Shown piece by piece: positions 1 through 8,203 of a stretch of DNA of 34,499 bases. Source of the stretch: Mangrovicoccus sp. HB161399 (GTDB lineage: Bacteria > Pseudomonadota > Alphaproteobacteria > Rhodobacterales > Rhodobacteraceae); contig NZ_JAATVU010000061.1 in the NCBI RefSeq assembly GCF_013184745.1, positions 1 through 34,499 on the forward strand, given 5' to 3'. Made by a program: the position numbers and the translations under genes. Position 1 is the stretch's first letter. The number at the start of each line of letters is the position of its first letter. The notes under the pieces were generated by a model that did not search any database, was not told the DNA's origin, and saw only the letters and a program-made list of their open reading frames with translations.

Positions 1-211
1 CGAGGCGATTGCTCCGGTCGCACGCCGAAACCCCGCCAAGCTTCCGCAAGCTTGTCATGCCAAGGCGTCCAAGACAGGGAGTCGTGTAGTCTGGGGGCTG
101 CCCATGAAACGCAGCTACCATGCTGGATTCACGAGATGAATCCCCGCAGGGATTTGCGCAACAGAGCCCATTTGGGGCAACAAGGATCCAGCGAAGGTCG
201 AGCCTCATCAC

Positions 212-922
212 GTGTATGAGCTGCATCAGGCCAATGCTGCGCGGTGGCGCCAAGCCAATTACTTGGTTCAAGTCATGATCGTGTTGATGAACCATGCCCG
301 TTTGATCGGTTTTCTGCGGAAGGAGCACGGCAACCCGGCTAAGGGCATCCCGCTTTTCAAACAGCAAAGTGAGGGCTGGGAGCCTTGGCCCGATGATATC
401 CGTGCTGAATTCGAGGCAATTGCGACGCCGCGCGCTCGACTAGTATACGAACTATGCATTGGTACCGGTCAGCGCATCGGTGATGTGCTTAGCATTCGGT
501 GGAGCCACCTACAGAAAGGGGCCTATGACTTCACCCAGGGTAAAACCGACAAAGAGTTGTGGATTCCACTGACAGACCGCCTCAAGGCACACTTGGCCAC
601 CGTTGAGAAAAAAGGGCTAACAGTCGTGACCGACACATCTGGTCGGCCGGTAAGCTATCGGACCGTGGCCGAGGAGATGCGCAAGGTCAAAGGCAAAATG
701 GAGCACCCTGAGGCGTCGAAGTACGTTACGCATGGGCTGCGCAAGAACGCTACCATCGAGCTCTATCGTGCAGGCTGCGACGACGAGATGGTCAAAGCGG
801 TCACCGGGCACTCAGGTGTCGAGATGCTGAAAAAATACGGTGGGAAGGTACGTCAGCGTGAGTTGGCGACGCGGGCGCAAGAAGCCAGAAACAAGATGGA
901 ACAGAACAGGTCCGGAACGTGA
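212..922 (+). CDS. Tyrosine recombinase/integrase, N-terminally truncated
   Basis: The 236-residue product carries the catalytic domain of phage/island tyrosine recombinases. Arg I is in the 'GTGQRIGD' segment, the H-x-x-R box is 'HGLRK', and the later 'TGHSG' His is followed about ten residues on by the 'KKYGG' Tyr nucleophile. The N-terminal arm-binding domain and most of the core-binding domain are missing. The frame stays open upstream of the GTG at 212 only to a TGA at 137-139, and that extension still reads like core-binding domain, so the gene has lost its 5' part. Codons are clearly less G/C-rich at third positions than in the rest of the window, which indicates foreign origin. It reads toward the 3' end of the adjacent tRNA-Cys, the usual place for an island integrase. 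The family is certain. Activity is doubtful, and it may be better regarded as a pseudogene. Confidence 0.8.
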   Translation: MYELHQANAARWRQANYLVQVMIVLMNHARLIGFLRKEHGNPAKGIPLFKQQSEGWEPWPDDIRAEFEAIATPRARLVYELCIGTGQRIGDVLSIRWSHLQKGAYDFTQGKTDKELWIPLTDRLKAHLATVEKKGLTVVTDTSGRPVSYRTVAEEMRKVKGKMEHPEASKYVTHGLRKNATIELYRAGCDDEMVKAVTGHSGVEMLKKYGGKVRQRELATRAQEARNKMEQNRSGT

Positions 923-989
923 AAGTTTCAACGGCTGTTTCAATTTTCAAGAAGGAGACAAGCAGGGTGACGCAAGTGCTTGAAAATAT

Positions 990-1063
990 TGGAGGCGAGT
1001 ACCGGAATCGAACCGGTGTACACGGATTTGCAATCCGCTGCGTCACCACTCCGCCAACTCGCC
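990..1063 (-). tRNA. tRNA-Cys (GCA)
   Basis: Read on the minus strand, the 74-nt segment folds as a cloverleaf. The acceptor GGCGAGT pairs with ACTCGCC, the anticodon loop TTGCAAA gives anticodon GCA, and the T-arm contains GGTTCGATTCC. The discriminator is U and CCA is encoded. Its 3' end (position 990) faces the integrase fragment, so the tRNA is probably the attachment site of the element lying to the left. Confidence 0.95.
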
Positions 1064-1448
1064 TAGAGCCTTGAAAGGCCGTGGTGTCCGGCGCTTCTAC
1101 ACGTGGCACCGAAACAGCGCAAGAGCGATATTTCTCCCCGGAGCGCCTTTCAGAATGCCGTCCGGACGCCCCGCGGCGATGCCGCATCCGGCGCGTGTCC
1201 ACGGCTCGTTTCCGCATGCCGGCAATGGCCGCCGGAAGCGGAGAACCGGACATGCTGCTCCCGGCCGGCGGGACCCGGCACACCAGCTGGCGGCAACGGT
1301 TCCGGTTCCCCGGAGCTCCGATTCCGCGGATGCGTGGATGGCGACGAGAACGGCAGCCTGCGGCTGACAAACATGGCCCCAATCCCGCGCATGCGGGATC
1401 GGCGGTTCACGGCAAGCGCATGCAGGCCGGGCCGGGCAACGGTTCCCG
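1064..1448. other. Gene-free stretch, 385 bp
   Basis: GC-rich spacer between tRNA-Cys and the TerB/J-domain gene. Open frames exist on both strands, but none has a family signature or a plausible start. The only clear structure is a perfect 7-bp inverted repeat (ATCCCGC/GCGGGAT, 4-nt loop) at 1382-1399, downstream of the minus-strand gene. It could be its terminator, although no T-tract follows it. Confidence 0.5.
1382..1399 (-). terminator. Possible terminator hairpin of the J-domain gene
   Basis: ATCCCGC-GCAT-GCGGGAT is a perfect 7-bp stem 50 bp past the stop codon of the minus-strand TerB/J-domain gene. It lacks a clear T-run on the minus strand. Confidence 0.3.
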
Positions 1449-2129
1449 TCATGCGGCGCGGTGCGAGATTTCCTCCCAGGCGCGGTTGATCGCGATCAGC
1501 CGCTTCTCGGCCAGCTTCACGCCCTCTTCCGGCACGCCGCGGGCGATCATCCGGTCGGGGTGGTTCTCGCGCACGAGACGGCGCCAGGCCGCGCGGATCT
1601 CGGGGATCGGCGCCTCGGGATCGACATCGAGAACGTCATAGGGGTCGGGAGCGGCATCCTGGACGAAGCGCGCACGCATGGCGCGGAACTCGCGCGGACC
1701 CAGTCCGAAGATCTCGGCGACGCGCGCCAGGAATTCCGCCTCTTCGGGGTGGTAGCTGCCGTCGGCCACCGCGATGTAGAAGAGCCCCTCCATCAGGTCG
1801 CGCAGCACCGGGGCGCCCTCGCCGAACATGGCGCGGATGCGGCGGGCGTATTCCTCGAACCCGGCCACGTCCTGCCGCGCCAGGTTGAACACACGCGCCG
1901 CATTCTCCTCCTCGCCCTGCGGGATCAGGAAGACCTGCCGGAAGGCGCGGACCTCGTCGCGGGTGACCTGGCCGTCCGCCTTGGCCATCTTGGCGCCGAG
2001 CGCGATCACGGCGATGGTGAAGGCCACCGAGCGCTCAGGCGGGGTGCGCAGGCGGTCGAACAGCCGCGCCAGAGGCTCGCCGGAGGCGAGCGCGGACAGG
2101 GCTTGGGCGATGCGGGACCAGATCGACAT
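1449..2129 (-). CDS. TerB-like and J-domain protein (DjlA-type co-chaperone)
   Basis: 226 residues. Roughly residues 35-150 form an all-helical TerB-like module containing 'KADGQVTRDE' and 'VADGSYHPEE' acidic loops, which repeat the same helix-loop pattern. Residues about 158-226 form a J-domain that begins 'PYDVLDVDP' and contains the essential HPD motif ('ENHPDRM'). The J-domain stimulates DnaK-type Hsp70 ATPases. Proteins with this order are usually annotated DjlA-like, but E. coli DjlA has an N-terminal membrane helix and none is evident here, so a cytosolic co-chaperone is expected. It starts at the ATG at 2129, with no strong Shine-Dalgarno. It is a single-gene unit on the minus strand. 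Family assignment is firm; client and function are unknown. Confidence 0.85.
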   Translation of the reverse strand: MSIWSRIAQALSALASGEPLARLFDRLRTPPERSVAFTIAVIALGAKMAKADGQVTRDEVRAFRQVFLIPQGEEENAARVFNLARQDVAGFEEYARRIRAMFGEGAPVLRDLMEGLFYIAVADGSYHPEEAEFLARVAEIFGLGPREFRAMRARFVQDAAPDPYDVLDVDPEAPIPEIRAAWRRLVRENHPDRMIARGVPEEGVKLAEKRLIAINRAWEEISHRAA

Positions 2130-2242
2130 GGCGCCGGTTATCCCGGAACTGCAATGCGATGCAATGTGACCAAGCGTGATTGTCGCCGTCCTGACGCGGC
2201 TTTGTATTTCGTTTCAGATCGGGGAATGCCTATATCTGGAAC

Positions 2243-2680
2243 ATGAAGACCCGCATCCGCCCCCTGCTCGCCGCCCTCGCCCTCGCAATCTCCGCCACGG
2301 CCGCCGCTGCCGACGGACTGTTCCAGGAGGGGCCGGCCGAGCTTTCGGACTTCCTCTGGCTGAAGCGGCCGGTCGTGGTCTTCGCCGACACGCCGGAAGA
2401 TCCCCGCTTCGTGCTGCAGATGGACATGCTGCGCGCCCGCCCCGATCCGCTGGCAGAACGCGACGTGGTGGTGCTGACCGATACCGATCCCGGCACGACG
2501 AGCGCGCTGCGCAAAGCGCTGCGGCCGCGGGGGTTCTCGGTCGTGCTGATCGGCAAGGACGGGCGGGTCGAGCTGAGGAAGCCCGCACCCTGGGACGTGC
2601 GCGAGCTGACCCGGGTGATCGACAAGCTTCCGCTGCGCCAGCAGGAGATCCGCGACGCCAGGAAGGACGGCGCAGGCTAG
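2243..2680 (+). CDS. Exported DUF4174-family protein
   Basis: 145 residues. An N-terminal signal peptide (positively charged start, then an Ala/Leu-rich core ending near residue 23 at 'AAAADG') predicts export to the periplasm. The mature part has the look of the thioredoxin-like DUF4174 domain: 'LSDFLWLKRPVVVFADTPED' near residues 34-53, then a strand with 'VVVLTDTDPG' and a later 'FSVVLIGKDGRVELR' strand-turn. No CxxC is present, so a redox role is not supported. Members of this family are small and have no established function. The ATG at 2243 gives a complete signal peptide. Confidence 0.7.
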   Translation: MKTRIRPLLAALALAISATAAAADGLFQEGPAELSDFLWLKRPVVVFADTPEDPRFVLQMDMLRARPDPLAERDVVVLTDTDPGTTSALRKALRPRGFSVVLIGKDGRVELRKPAPWDVRELTRVIDKLPLRQQEIRDARKDGAG

Positions 2681-3374
2681 GCCGCGCCGGGCGGGCCCGG
2701 AACGCGGGACAGGTTCCCGGCAGGAAAGAGGCCGCAGCATGGGACGGCGATGGCCGCCGCCGGGTTCCGGTGCGGCTGATGCCGAGCGGAACCCGGCATG
2801 GCGGCGCTGCACGGCGGGCTGGCCCGGTCTGCTTCGGGGGACTGCCCGAGGACGGCCGGGAAGATCCCGTGGTTCGCCCGCAGGCGAGAAAAGCTGCCCC
2901 TCGCCCTTTCCGCGGCGACGGCCATCCCCCGGTCAGTCATGTGCCACACGGGCTTTGGCGCTTAGGCCGACATTTTCCTCAGGACGGGGGCGGCACGGCT
3001 GCGGAGGTGGCTGGGAGGCAGGCAACATCCCGGCGGACTGCCTGCGGCAGCGGCGACGGCCACGCGGCCGGAGGCGGCATCGGCCGCGATTTGCCCCGGC
3101 AGGCAGCAATGACTCCGATGCCCGCGCACCCACGCTTCGCCTGCGCCCCGACCGGAACGCATCAGGCCCGGCAGTCCGGGAAACCGGCTGCCGGATCAGG
3201 TCCGCACCTGCGCCCGCATTGGCCCCGGCATCGGGCGGTCCTTTCCGCTGCGCCGGAGACAGCTCCCCCGCAGCTCCAGCCAGCTGCGTCGCGATCATCC
3301 TCCGAACCGAAGGCGGCCCGACCGGACATGCCGGGCGGACGCGCTTCCGGACGGAAGCCGCCGCGCCGGGCGGG
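2681..3374. other. Long gene-free GC-rich stretch, 694 bp
   Basis: No convincing gene. Several frames stay open on both strands, but their translations are Arg/Ala/Gly/Pro-rich composition artefacts without recognisable domains, starts or ribosome-binding sites. The only defined structure is a hairpin at 3343-3358 next to the lipoprotein stop. A degraded former gene or an untranslated RNA cannot be excluded. Confidence 0.45.
3343..3358 (-). terminator. Possible terminator of the small lipoprotein gene
   Basis: GCTTCC-GGAC-GGAAGC is a 6-bp perfect stem lying 16-32 bp past the stop of the minus-strand lipoprotein gene. No T-tract is visible. Confidence 0.3.
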
Positions 3375-3575
3375 TCAGTAGCCCAGCACGTCGTCCGACA
3401 CGAGGCCAGCCAGCGCCCCGACCGACGCGCCGAGCAGCGGAGAGACGCCGACCGGCACCGCCAGGAGGAACCCTGCGCCGCCGCCGACGGCGGTGCGCTC
3501 CATGTCTGTCATCGACGCGCATCCGCCGAGGAAAAGGACCGCGCCGCAAAGGGCGGCGGGGAGAAGTCGTGCCAT
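3375..3575 (-). CDS. Small glycine-rich lipoprotein
   Basis: 66 residues starting at the ATG at 3575, preceded by GGAGG (3583-3587) at good spacing; an in-frame ATG 24 bp further upstream lacks a ribosome-binding site. The N-terminus is a lipoprotein signal: 'MARLLPAALCGAVLFLGGC', with lipobox LGGC and Cys19 as the acylated residue. The remainder is a glycine/alanine/valine-rich hydrophobic segment ('GGGAGFLLAVPVG' and 'LLGASVGALAG') resembling the glycine-zipper stretch of OsmB-type lipoproteins. It is probably anchored in the outer or inner membrane. It is divergent from the phosphoesterase gene. Specific function is unknown. Confidence 0.75.
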   Translation of the reverse strand: MARLLPAALCGAVLFLGGCASMTDMERTAVGGGAGFLLAVPVGVSPLLGASVGALAGLVSDDVLGY

Positions 3576-3768
3576 GCTGCTGCCTCCGGTTGTTATCATT
3601 CATGGCCGTTTTGCCGCCATGGCTGTTGCCGAGTGCCGGACCGGGTGCAAGCCCGAATGTTCCGGGACCGCGGATCCGGCGGTCCTCCGCGTCAATCGGC
3701 TGTGGCCCTGCCCGTTTTCCTTCCCAGCGCATTGGTTTAGGCTGCCCGCGCGCAAGAAGGGAAACCGC

Positions 3769-4560
3769 ATGATCCGACGCCTCGCCGGGCGGCTGCTGGG
3801 GCGCAGCGCCCCGCTTCTTCCGGACCCGGACAGTCCGCTGGTCGCGATCGGAGACGTGCATGGCTGCCATGGCCAGCTTTGCGAGTTGCTCGAGCGGACC
3901 GCCGGCTGGATGGAGGACCGGACGCAGCTGGTCTTCCTTGGCGACCTGGTGGACCGCGGCCCGCACAGCGCCGCCGTCCTCGACCTGGCCATGGAAATCA
4001 CCGCCCTGCGGCCCGGCCGATCCGAGGCGCTGATGGGCAACCACGAGCGGATGATGCTGGACTTCCTGGCGGGCAAGGAACGGTCGGACCGCTGGCTGGC
4101 CCATGGCGGCGCGGACACGCTGGCGAGCTTCGGGCTCGCGGTGCCGCCGGCGGAGGAGCTGGCCGAACCCGGCACTGTCGAGGCGCTGGCCGCTGCCGCG
4201 CGCGAGGCGGTGGGCGGCGCGCGGATCGAATGGCTGTCGTCGCGGCCGCTCTTCGTCCAGAACGGCGACGTGATCGCAGTCCATGCCGCATGGTCGGCGC
4301 GGCGGTCCGCAGAGCGGCAGGATCCGGAGCTGCTGATCTGGGGGCACCCGGACTTCTACCGCCACAAGCGCCGGGAACCGCCCTGGATCGTGCATGGCCA
4401 TGTCGTCACCCGCCCCGCCCGCGCCGAGGGTACGCGTATCGCCGTGGATAGCGGCGCCTATCTCGGCGGCGGCCTCACGGCGGTGCGGCTGGCCCCCGGC
4501 GCGCCGCCGGAATTCCGCTGCGCGGGCGGTCCGGACCAGGACCTGCCGGCACCCCGCTGA
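3769..4560 (+). CDS. PPP-type serine/threonine phosphatase (metallophosphoesterase)
   Basis: 263 residues, starting at the ATG at 3769 behind AGAAGG; the same frame is open further upstream, but that part has no coding character. The dinuclear-metal signature of the calcineurin-like phosphoesterases is complete: GDVHG (about residues 28-32), GDLVDRG (about 62-68), GNHE (about 95-98), and the C-terminal 'HAAW' and 'GHVV' histidines. This arrangement is typical of bacterial PPP phosphatases (PrpA/lambda-phosphatase type), which hydrolyse phosphoproteins or small phosphate esters. No signal peptide or membrane helix is present, so it is cytoplasmic. The family is firm; the substrate is not predictable. 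Confidence 0.9.
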   Translation: MIRRLAGRLLGRSAPLLPDPDSPLVAIGDVHGCHGQLCELLERTAGWMEDRTQLVFLGDLVDRGPHSAAVLDLAMEITALRPGRSEALMGNHERMMLDFLAGKERSDRWLAHGGADTLASFGLAVPPAEELAEPGTVEALAAAAREAVGGARIEWLSSRPLFVQNGDVIAVHAAWSARRSAERQDPELLIWGHPDFYRHKRREPPWIVHGHVVTRPARAEGTRIAVDSGAYLGGGLTAVRLAPGAPPEFRCAGGPDQDLPAPR

Positions 4561-4970
4561 TCCGCGGAAGCAGGTCCCGCGGCCGCTCCGCCCCCTGGGG
4601 AACGGTTCCGCCGCCCTGCCCCGGGTCGGGGCGGGCACCCGGCCCGCACGTCCCGCCCGAAGCTCCCATCCACCGGGCGCACGATCTGCGCAGCTTGCGG
4701 TCGCCAGCCTCGCTGCGTGCCCGGCGGCACTCCGCTTGAGCCGCTGCGCCCGCCCTGGCGGATGGCCCGCTCGCCCATTGCCCGGACACAAGCCGCACCG
4801 GCACTTGCAGGCGCGGCCATGCAACGCCCCTGCCGCAACGTCCCGCGCACCCCAGCGGCGCGGCGGGCGGCAGGGCCTGGCCGCTCCAAGCCTGCGCCCT
4901 TGTCGCCGCCAACGGAATTCCGCAGTGTCGCGCCAGTCCGAGTCCCGGCGACACTCCACGAGGTTCCAAG
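4561..4970. other. Gene-free stretch upstream of the ureohydrolase, 410 bp
   Basis: GC-rich, with no recognisable gene. It contains one notable structure, an 8-bp perfect hairpin at 4924-4955 just upstream of the ribosome-binding site of the downstream gene. Promoter elements are not obvious. Confidence 0.45.
4924..4955 (+). promoter_or_regulatory. 5'-UTR hairpin before the agmatinase-family gene
   Basis: AGTGTCGC (4924-4931) pairs perfectly with GCGACACT (4948-4955) around a 16-nt loop. It ends 15 bp before the ATG at 4971, so the GAGG ribosome-binding site lies immediately 3' of the stem. It could affect translation initiation; no known riboswitch class was recognised. Confidence 0.35.
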
Positions 4971-5924
4971 ATGCCCGCTTCCGATTTCACCCCCGTTTCG
5001 GCCTTCGAGCTGCCGCGCTTCGCCGGGGTTCCGGCCTTCATGCGCCTGCCGCATCTCGGCCTCGCGGATCCGCGTCTCGGAGAGGTCGATATCGGCATCG
5101 TCGGCGTGCCCTGGGACGGCGGCACCACCAACCGCGCGGGCGCCCGGCACGGGCCGCGGGCGCTGCGCGACGCCTCGACCATGATCCGCGCCCAGCACGG
5201 CGTCACCGGGCTGCGCCCGTTCGAGGCGGTGAACTGCGCCGATCTGGGCGACGTGCCGCCGAACCCGACGAACCTGCAGGACAGCATGGCGCGGATCACG
5301 ACCTTCTACGAAACCGTGCTGTCGCATGGCATCCGGCCGCTGACGGCGGGGGGCGACCACCTCAGCTCGCTGCCGATCCTGCGCGCCGTGGCCAAGGACG
5401 GCCCGCTGGGCTTCATCCAGTTCGACAGCCATACCGACCTGAACGACAGCTATTTCGGCGGCGAGAAATTCACCCATGGCACGCCCTTCCGCCGCGCGGT
5501 GGAAGAGAGCCTGATCGATCCCAAGCGCATGATCCAGATCGGCATCCGCGGCACGGCCGGGGATTTCGAGGACCGCGACTTCGCAAGGGCGGTGGGGATC
5601 CGGATCGTCACGGTGGAGGAACTCTTCGCCCGCGGCATACCGGACGTGATGGCCGAGGCGCGCGAGATCCTCGGACAGGAACCGGCCTATCTGAGCTATG
5701 ACATCGACTTCGTCGATCCCGCCTTCGCGCCGGGCACGGGCACGCCGGAAGTGGGCGGACCGACCAGCTTCCAGGCGCTGCAGGTGGTGCGGGAACTCGC
5801 GGGGGTGACGCTGGCGGCGGCCGACCTGGTCGAAGTCTCCCCGCCCTTCGACGCGGGCAATGCCACGGCCTGGCTCGGGGCCTCGCTGCTCTTCGAGATC
5901 CTCTGCGTGATGGCCGCGGGCTGA
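4971..5924 (+). CDS. speB: Agmatinase-family ureohydrolase
   Basis: 317 residues, full length for the arginase/agmatinase family. The manganese-binding motifs are all present: GGDH (about residues 126-129), 'FDSHTD' (about 149-154) and 'SYDIDFVDPAFAPGTGTPE' (about 241-259). The enzyme hydrolyses a guanidino compound to an amine plus urea; agmatine to putrescine is the commonest assignment. Guanidinobutyrase, guanidinopropionase and related ureohydrolases share these motifs, so the substrate is inferred. In the canonical DAHxD motif, Ala is replaced by Ser (DSHTD), a variation seen in agmatinases. It starts at the ATG at 4971 behind GAGG, stands alone, and is followed by a strong hairpin. Confidence 0.85.
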   Translation: MPASDFTPVSAFELPRFAGVPAFMRLPHLGLADPRLGEVDIGIVGVPWDGGTTNRAGARHGPRALRDASTMIRAQHGVTGLRPFEAVNCADLGDVPPNPTNLQDSMARITTFYETVLSHGIRPLTAGGDHLSSLPILRAVAKDGPLGFIQFDSHTDLNDSYFGGEKFTHGTPFRRAVEESLIDPKRMIQIGIRGTAGDFEDRDFARAVGIRIVTVEELFARGIPDVMAEAREILGQEPAYLSYDIDFVDPAFAPGTGTPEVGGPTSFQALQVVRELAGVTLAAADLVEVSPPFDAGNATAWLGASLLFEILCVMAAG

Positions 5925-5940
5925 GCCCGGCCTGCGCACG

Positions 5941-5961
5941 CGGCGCCCCGCAAGGGCGCCG
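5941..5961. terminator. Bidirectional terminator between convergent genes
   Basis: CGGCGCCC-CGCAA-GGGCGCCG is a perfect 8-bp GC stem centred between the convergent ureohydrolase (ends 5924) and sulfotransferase (ends 5973). No T-run follows on either strand. Confidence 0.55.
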
Positions 5962-5972
5962 CCCGGGTCAGG

Positions 5973-6614
5973 TCATTCCTGCGGTGCGGCGGGCGCGGCG
6001 GCCGGATCCAGCATGTAGTCGGACAGCTTCTTGTAGCTTTCGGCCGCCATGAAGCCGCGGAAATCGAAGCGCTCGTGGTCGGGCTCGATGCCCAGGACCT
6101 CGGAGAACTCGGTCAGGAACTCGGCCTTGTGGCGCTCGGCCTTCTCGTAGGAGATCAGGATCGAGGGGCAGTTGCGCAGCGAAATCAGGTTCAGGTTCTT
6201 CTGCTGGCGCAGCAGGCACTGCTGCACGGCCTGGATCTGGCCGATCGGATGCCAGCGGTTCCAGCCGCGGCCGTTCGAGACCGGATCGCGGAACACGCAG
6301 ACCAGATGCGGATTGCGGATGCGGTCCCAGACATGGTCGAGATAGTCGGCTGCATGCGGGAACTTCCAGCCCCAGACCTGGTGCTTCTGATTGTTGGCCT
6401 CGATCGAGTCGCGCATGTCCTGGACCGAGGGACCGTTGAACTGGAAGCTCTCCTGGTTGTCCTCGTTGATGTTCTCGCCCATGAAAATGCCGAGCGCGCG
6501 CATCACTCCGCCGATCATCGTGGTCCCGCCCCGCATGTCGCCGAAGACGATATAGGTCCGCGGACCCTCGGTGCGGGGAGTGCCTTTGACAATGATTGCC
6601 GAGGTTCTGCTCAT
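5973..6614 (-). CDS. Sulfotransferase-family protein
   Basis: 213 residues. The N-terminal 'GDMRGGTTMIGG' (residues 25-36) matches the 5'-phosphosulfate-binding loop of PAPS-dependent sulfotransferases, and 'VCVFRDPVSNGRG' (about residues 105-117) matches the 3'-phosphate-binding strand and helix (R-D-P..S). This suggests transfer of sulfate from PAPS to an acceptor, possibly a polysaccharide or small glycan. The protein is short for the family, so parts of the acceptor region are reduced. The start ATG (6614) overlaps the stop of the upstream glycosyltransferase by 4 bp (ATGA), so the two are translationally coupled. The residues after about 195 are Ala/Pro-rich and probably disordered. Acceptor unknown. 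Confidence 0.75.
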   Translation of the reverse strand: MSRTSAIIVKGTPRTEGPRTYIVFGDMRGGTTMIGGVMRALGIFMGENINEDNQESFQFNGPSVQDMRDSIEANNQKHQVWGWKFPHAADYLDHVWDRIRNPHLVCVFRDPVSNGRGWNRWHPIGQIQAVQQCLLRQQKNLNLISLRNCPSILISYEKAERHKAEFLTEFSEVLGIEPDHERFDFRGFMAAESYKKLSDYMLDPAAAPAAPQE

Positions 6615-8203
6615 GCTGCTTCATTCCTCTTGCCGCCCTGCATCGCAGCGAGGGCCATAGCGATATGTTGGTCCATGGTCGGCAGCTCGGGCGGGGACTG
6701 CCAGAACTCCTCGAGCAGGCGCGGGTTCGCCACGATCTTTCCGAGCCTTGCAACAAAATCCGCCTGACTTCCAGACCGGAAAACGAAATCGGGCTGGCCG
6801 CCCCAGAACATGCCCAGCCCCACCGTGGAGGACAGCAGCGAGGGCGTGCCGAGGCACAGCAGCTCGTAGGCGACCTGGTTGTAGGTCTCCCGCCAGATCG
6901 ACGGCACGATGTTCAGGTCGATGTCCGACGCGATCTTCGCCAGGTCCCTGCGCTCGTAGCCCTGCACCACGCGGACATCGGCGAAGCGCTCGGTCAGCGG
7001 CGCGAGCTTGAGCATGTCATGCTCGCCCAGCCGGGCGTAGATCACCAGCTCGGCCTTCTCCTTCAGCACCGGCAGGTCGGCCTTCATCAGCGCCTCGGTG
7101 ATGAAGGGCAGCCCCTTCGACGGGATGCCGTAGCCGATGAAGGACAGCCTCAGCCGGTCGTGCTTCGGCTTCGCCGCGGCGCGCTTGCGCATCTGGGCGG
7201 GCGTGGCGTGCAGATCCATCCCCAAGGGCGTGACATGCACCTTGTGCGGCAGCATCCCCAGCCCGGTGATCGTGTCCGCGACCAGCTGCGAGACGCACAT
7301 GTGGCTGTCGAAGCGCTTCAGCAGCGCCAGGTTCAGCTCGCGCCAGGCGCGGTACTCGCCGCCCTTGCGCGCCACCGCACCCAGCGAACGCCCTTCGGGC
7401 CCGGGCCCCGCCGCCGAGATGTCCACCGACTGGAAGCCGCGGCCGCGCACCGGCGCGCCCTCGTTCTTCGAGAAGGCGCCCCGCACCGAGCGGCGCAGAT
7501 CCTTCAGGAAATAGCCGCAGGCCTGCGCGACCTTGTAGGAACCGATCCCCGCGCCGAACAGGAAGTTGCCCAGCGGACGCCCCGAGAGCCGCGCGAATTC
7601 CAGCGAGGAGCCGAAGCGCTGCGGCACGATCAGCTGCTCGCGCGAGTGGAACCCGCCGATGCAGCCCTGGCATTTCAGCCCGCCCTCGTAATCGGTGCAG
7701 TCGAAACGGTTCTGGTAGAGCAGCTCGATCTGCGGGCAGAGCGGCATGTAGTTGTGCCACATGTAGTGGAACCGGGTCTGCGGGAACTGCTCCTTCAGCG
7801 CCAGCACTTCCGAGGAGATGCCCTCCATCGAGTGCAGCACCACGTCGTCGAACGGTCCCTGCGCGGTCAGCACCTCGGCGAAGGCCCTGGCGATCTCCGG
7901 GTCGGAGCGCCACAGGCCGATATCGTAGAACATGTCATGCGCCGGGGCCTTCACCGGCGAGTTGAGGATGCGGAAGCTCCTCACCCCGCGGTCTTCCAGG
8001 ATGTTCGGGGTCGGCTCGTAGCGCGTCGTGCGGTTCGTGTAGGTATAGTGGTGCCCCGCGCTCAGCACGGCGAATTCGTAGCGCGGATCGCCCGCCAGCT
8101 TGTCGAGCAGGTTGCGCAGGTAGACCGAAACGCCGCCGCCGCGGAATTCCGGATCGTCGAACTGCGCCCAGTTGTAATGCAGGATGCGGCGCGCTCTGCT
8201 CAT
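6611..8203 (-). CDS. GT4-like glycosyltransferase
   Basis: 530 residues. The C-terminal half has the GT-B nucleotide-sugar domain: 'LRLSFIGYGIPSKGLPFITEAL' near residue 350, followed by 'PSIWRETYNQVAYELLCLGTPSLLSS', which contains the E-x7-E motif of retaining GT4 enzymes. The N-terminal half begins 'HYNWAQFDDPEFRGGGVSVYLRNLL', a glycine-rich acceptor-domain loop, and carries a cysteine cluster ('MWHNYMPLCPQIELL', then C-x9-C-x2-C), a feature of several GT4 subgroups. It is cytoplasmic or membrane-peripheral. ATGA overlaps couple it on both sides, with the HAD-like gene upstream and the sulfotransferase downstream. The likely role is assembly of a surface or exported glycan; the sugar and acceptor are unknown. 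Confidence 0.85.
   Translation of the reverse strand: MSRARRILHYNWAQFDDPEFRGGGVSVYLRNLLDKLAGDPRYEFAVLSAGHHYTYTNRTTRYEPTPNILEDRGVRSFRILNSPVKAPAHDMFYDIGLWRSDPEIARAFAEVLTAQGPFDDVVLHSMEGISSEVLALKEQFPQTRFHYMWHNYMPLCPQIELLYQNRFDCTDYEGGLKCQGCIGGFHSREQLIVPQRFGSSLEFARLSGRPLGNFLFGAGIGSYKVAQACGYFLKDLRRSVRGAFSKNEGAPVRGRGFQSVDISAAGPGPEGRSLGAVARKGGEYRAWRELNLALLKRFDSHMCVSQLVADTITGLGMLPHKVHVTPLGMDLHATPAQMRKRAAAKPKHDRLRLSFIGYGIPSKGLPFITEALMKADLPVLKEKAELVIYARLGEHDMLKLAPLTERFADVRVVQGYERRDLAKIASDIDLNIVPSIWRETYNQVAYELLCLGTPSLLSSTVGLGMFWGGQPDFVFRSGSQADFVARLGKIVANPRLLEEFWQSPPELPTMDQHIAMALAAMQGGKRNEAA

Noticed and set aside
2739-3740. Long plus-strand open frame covering the 694-bp gap
   Set aside because: Arg/Gly/Pro-rich, runs through the start of a real lipoprotein gene on the other strand and has no ribosome-binding site or domain.
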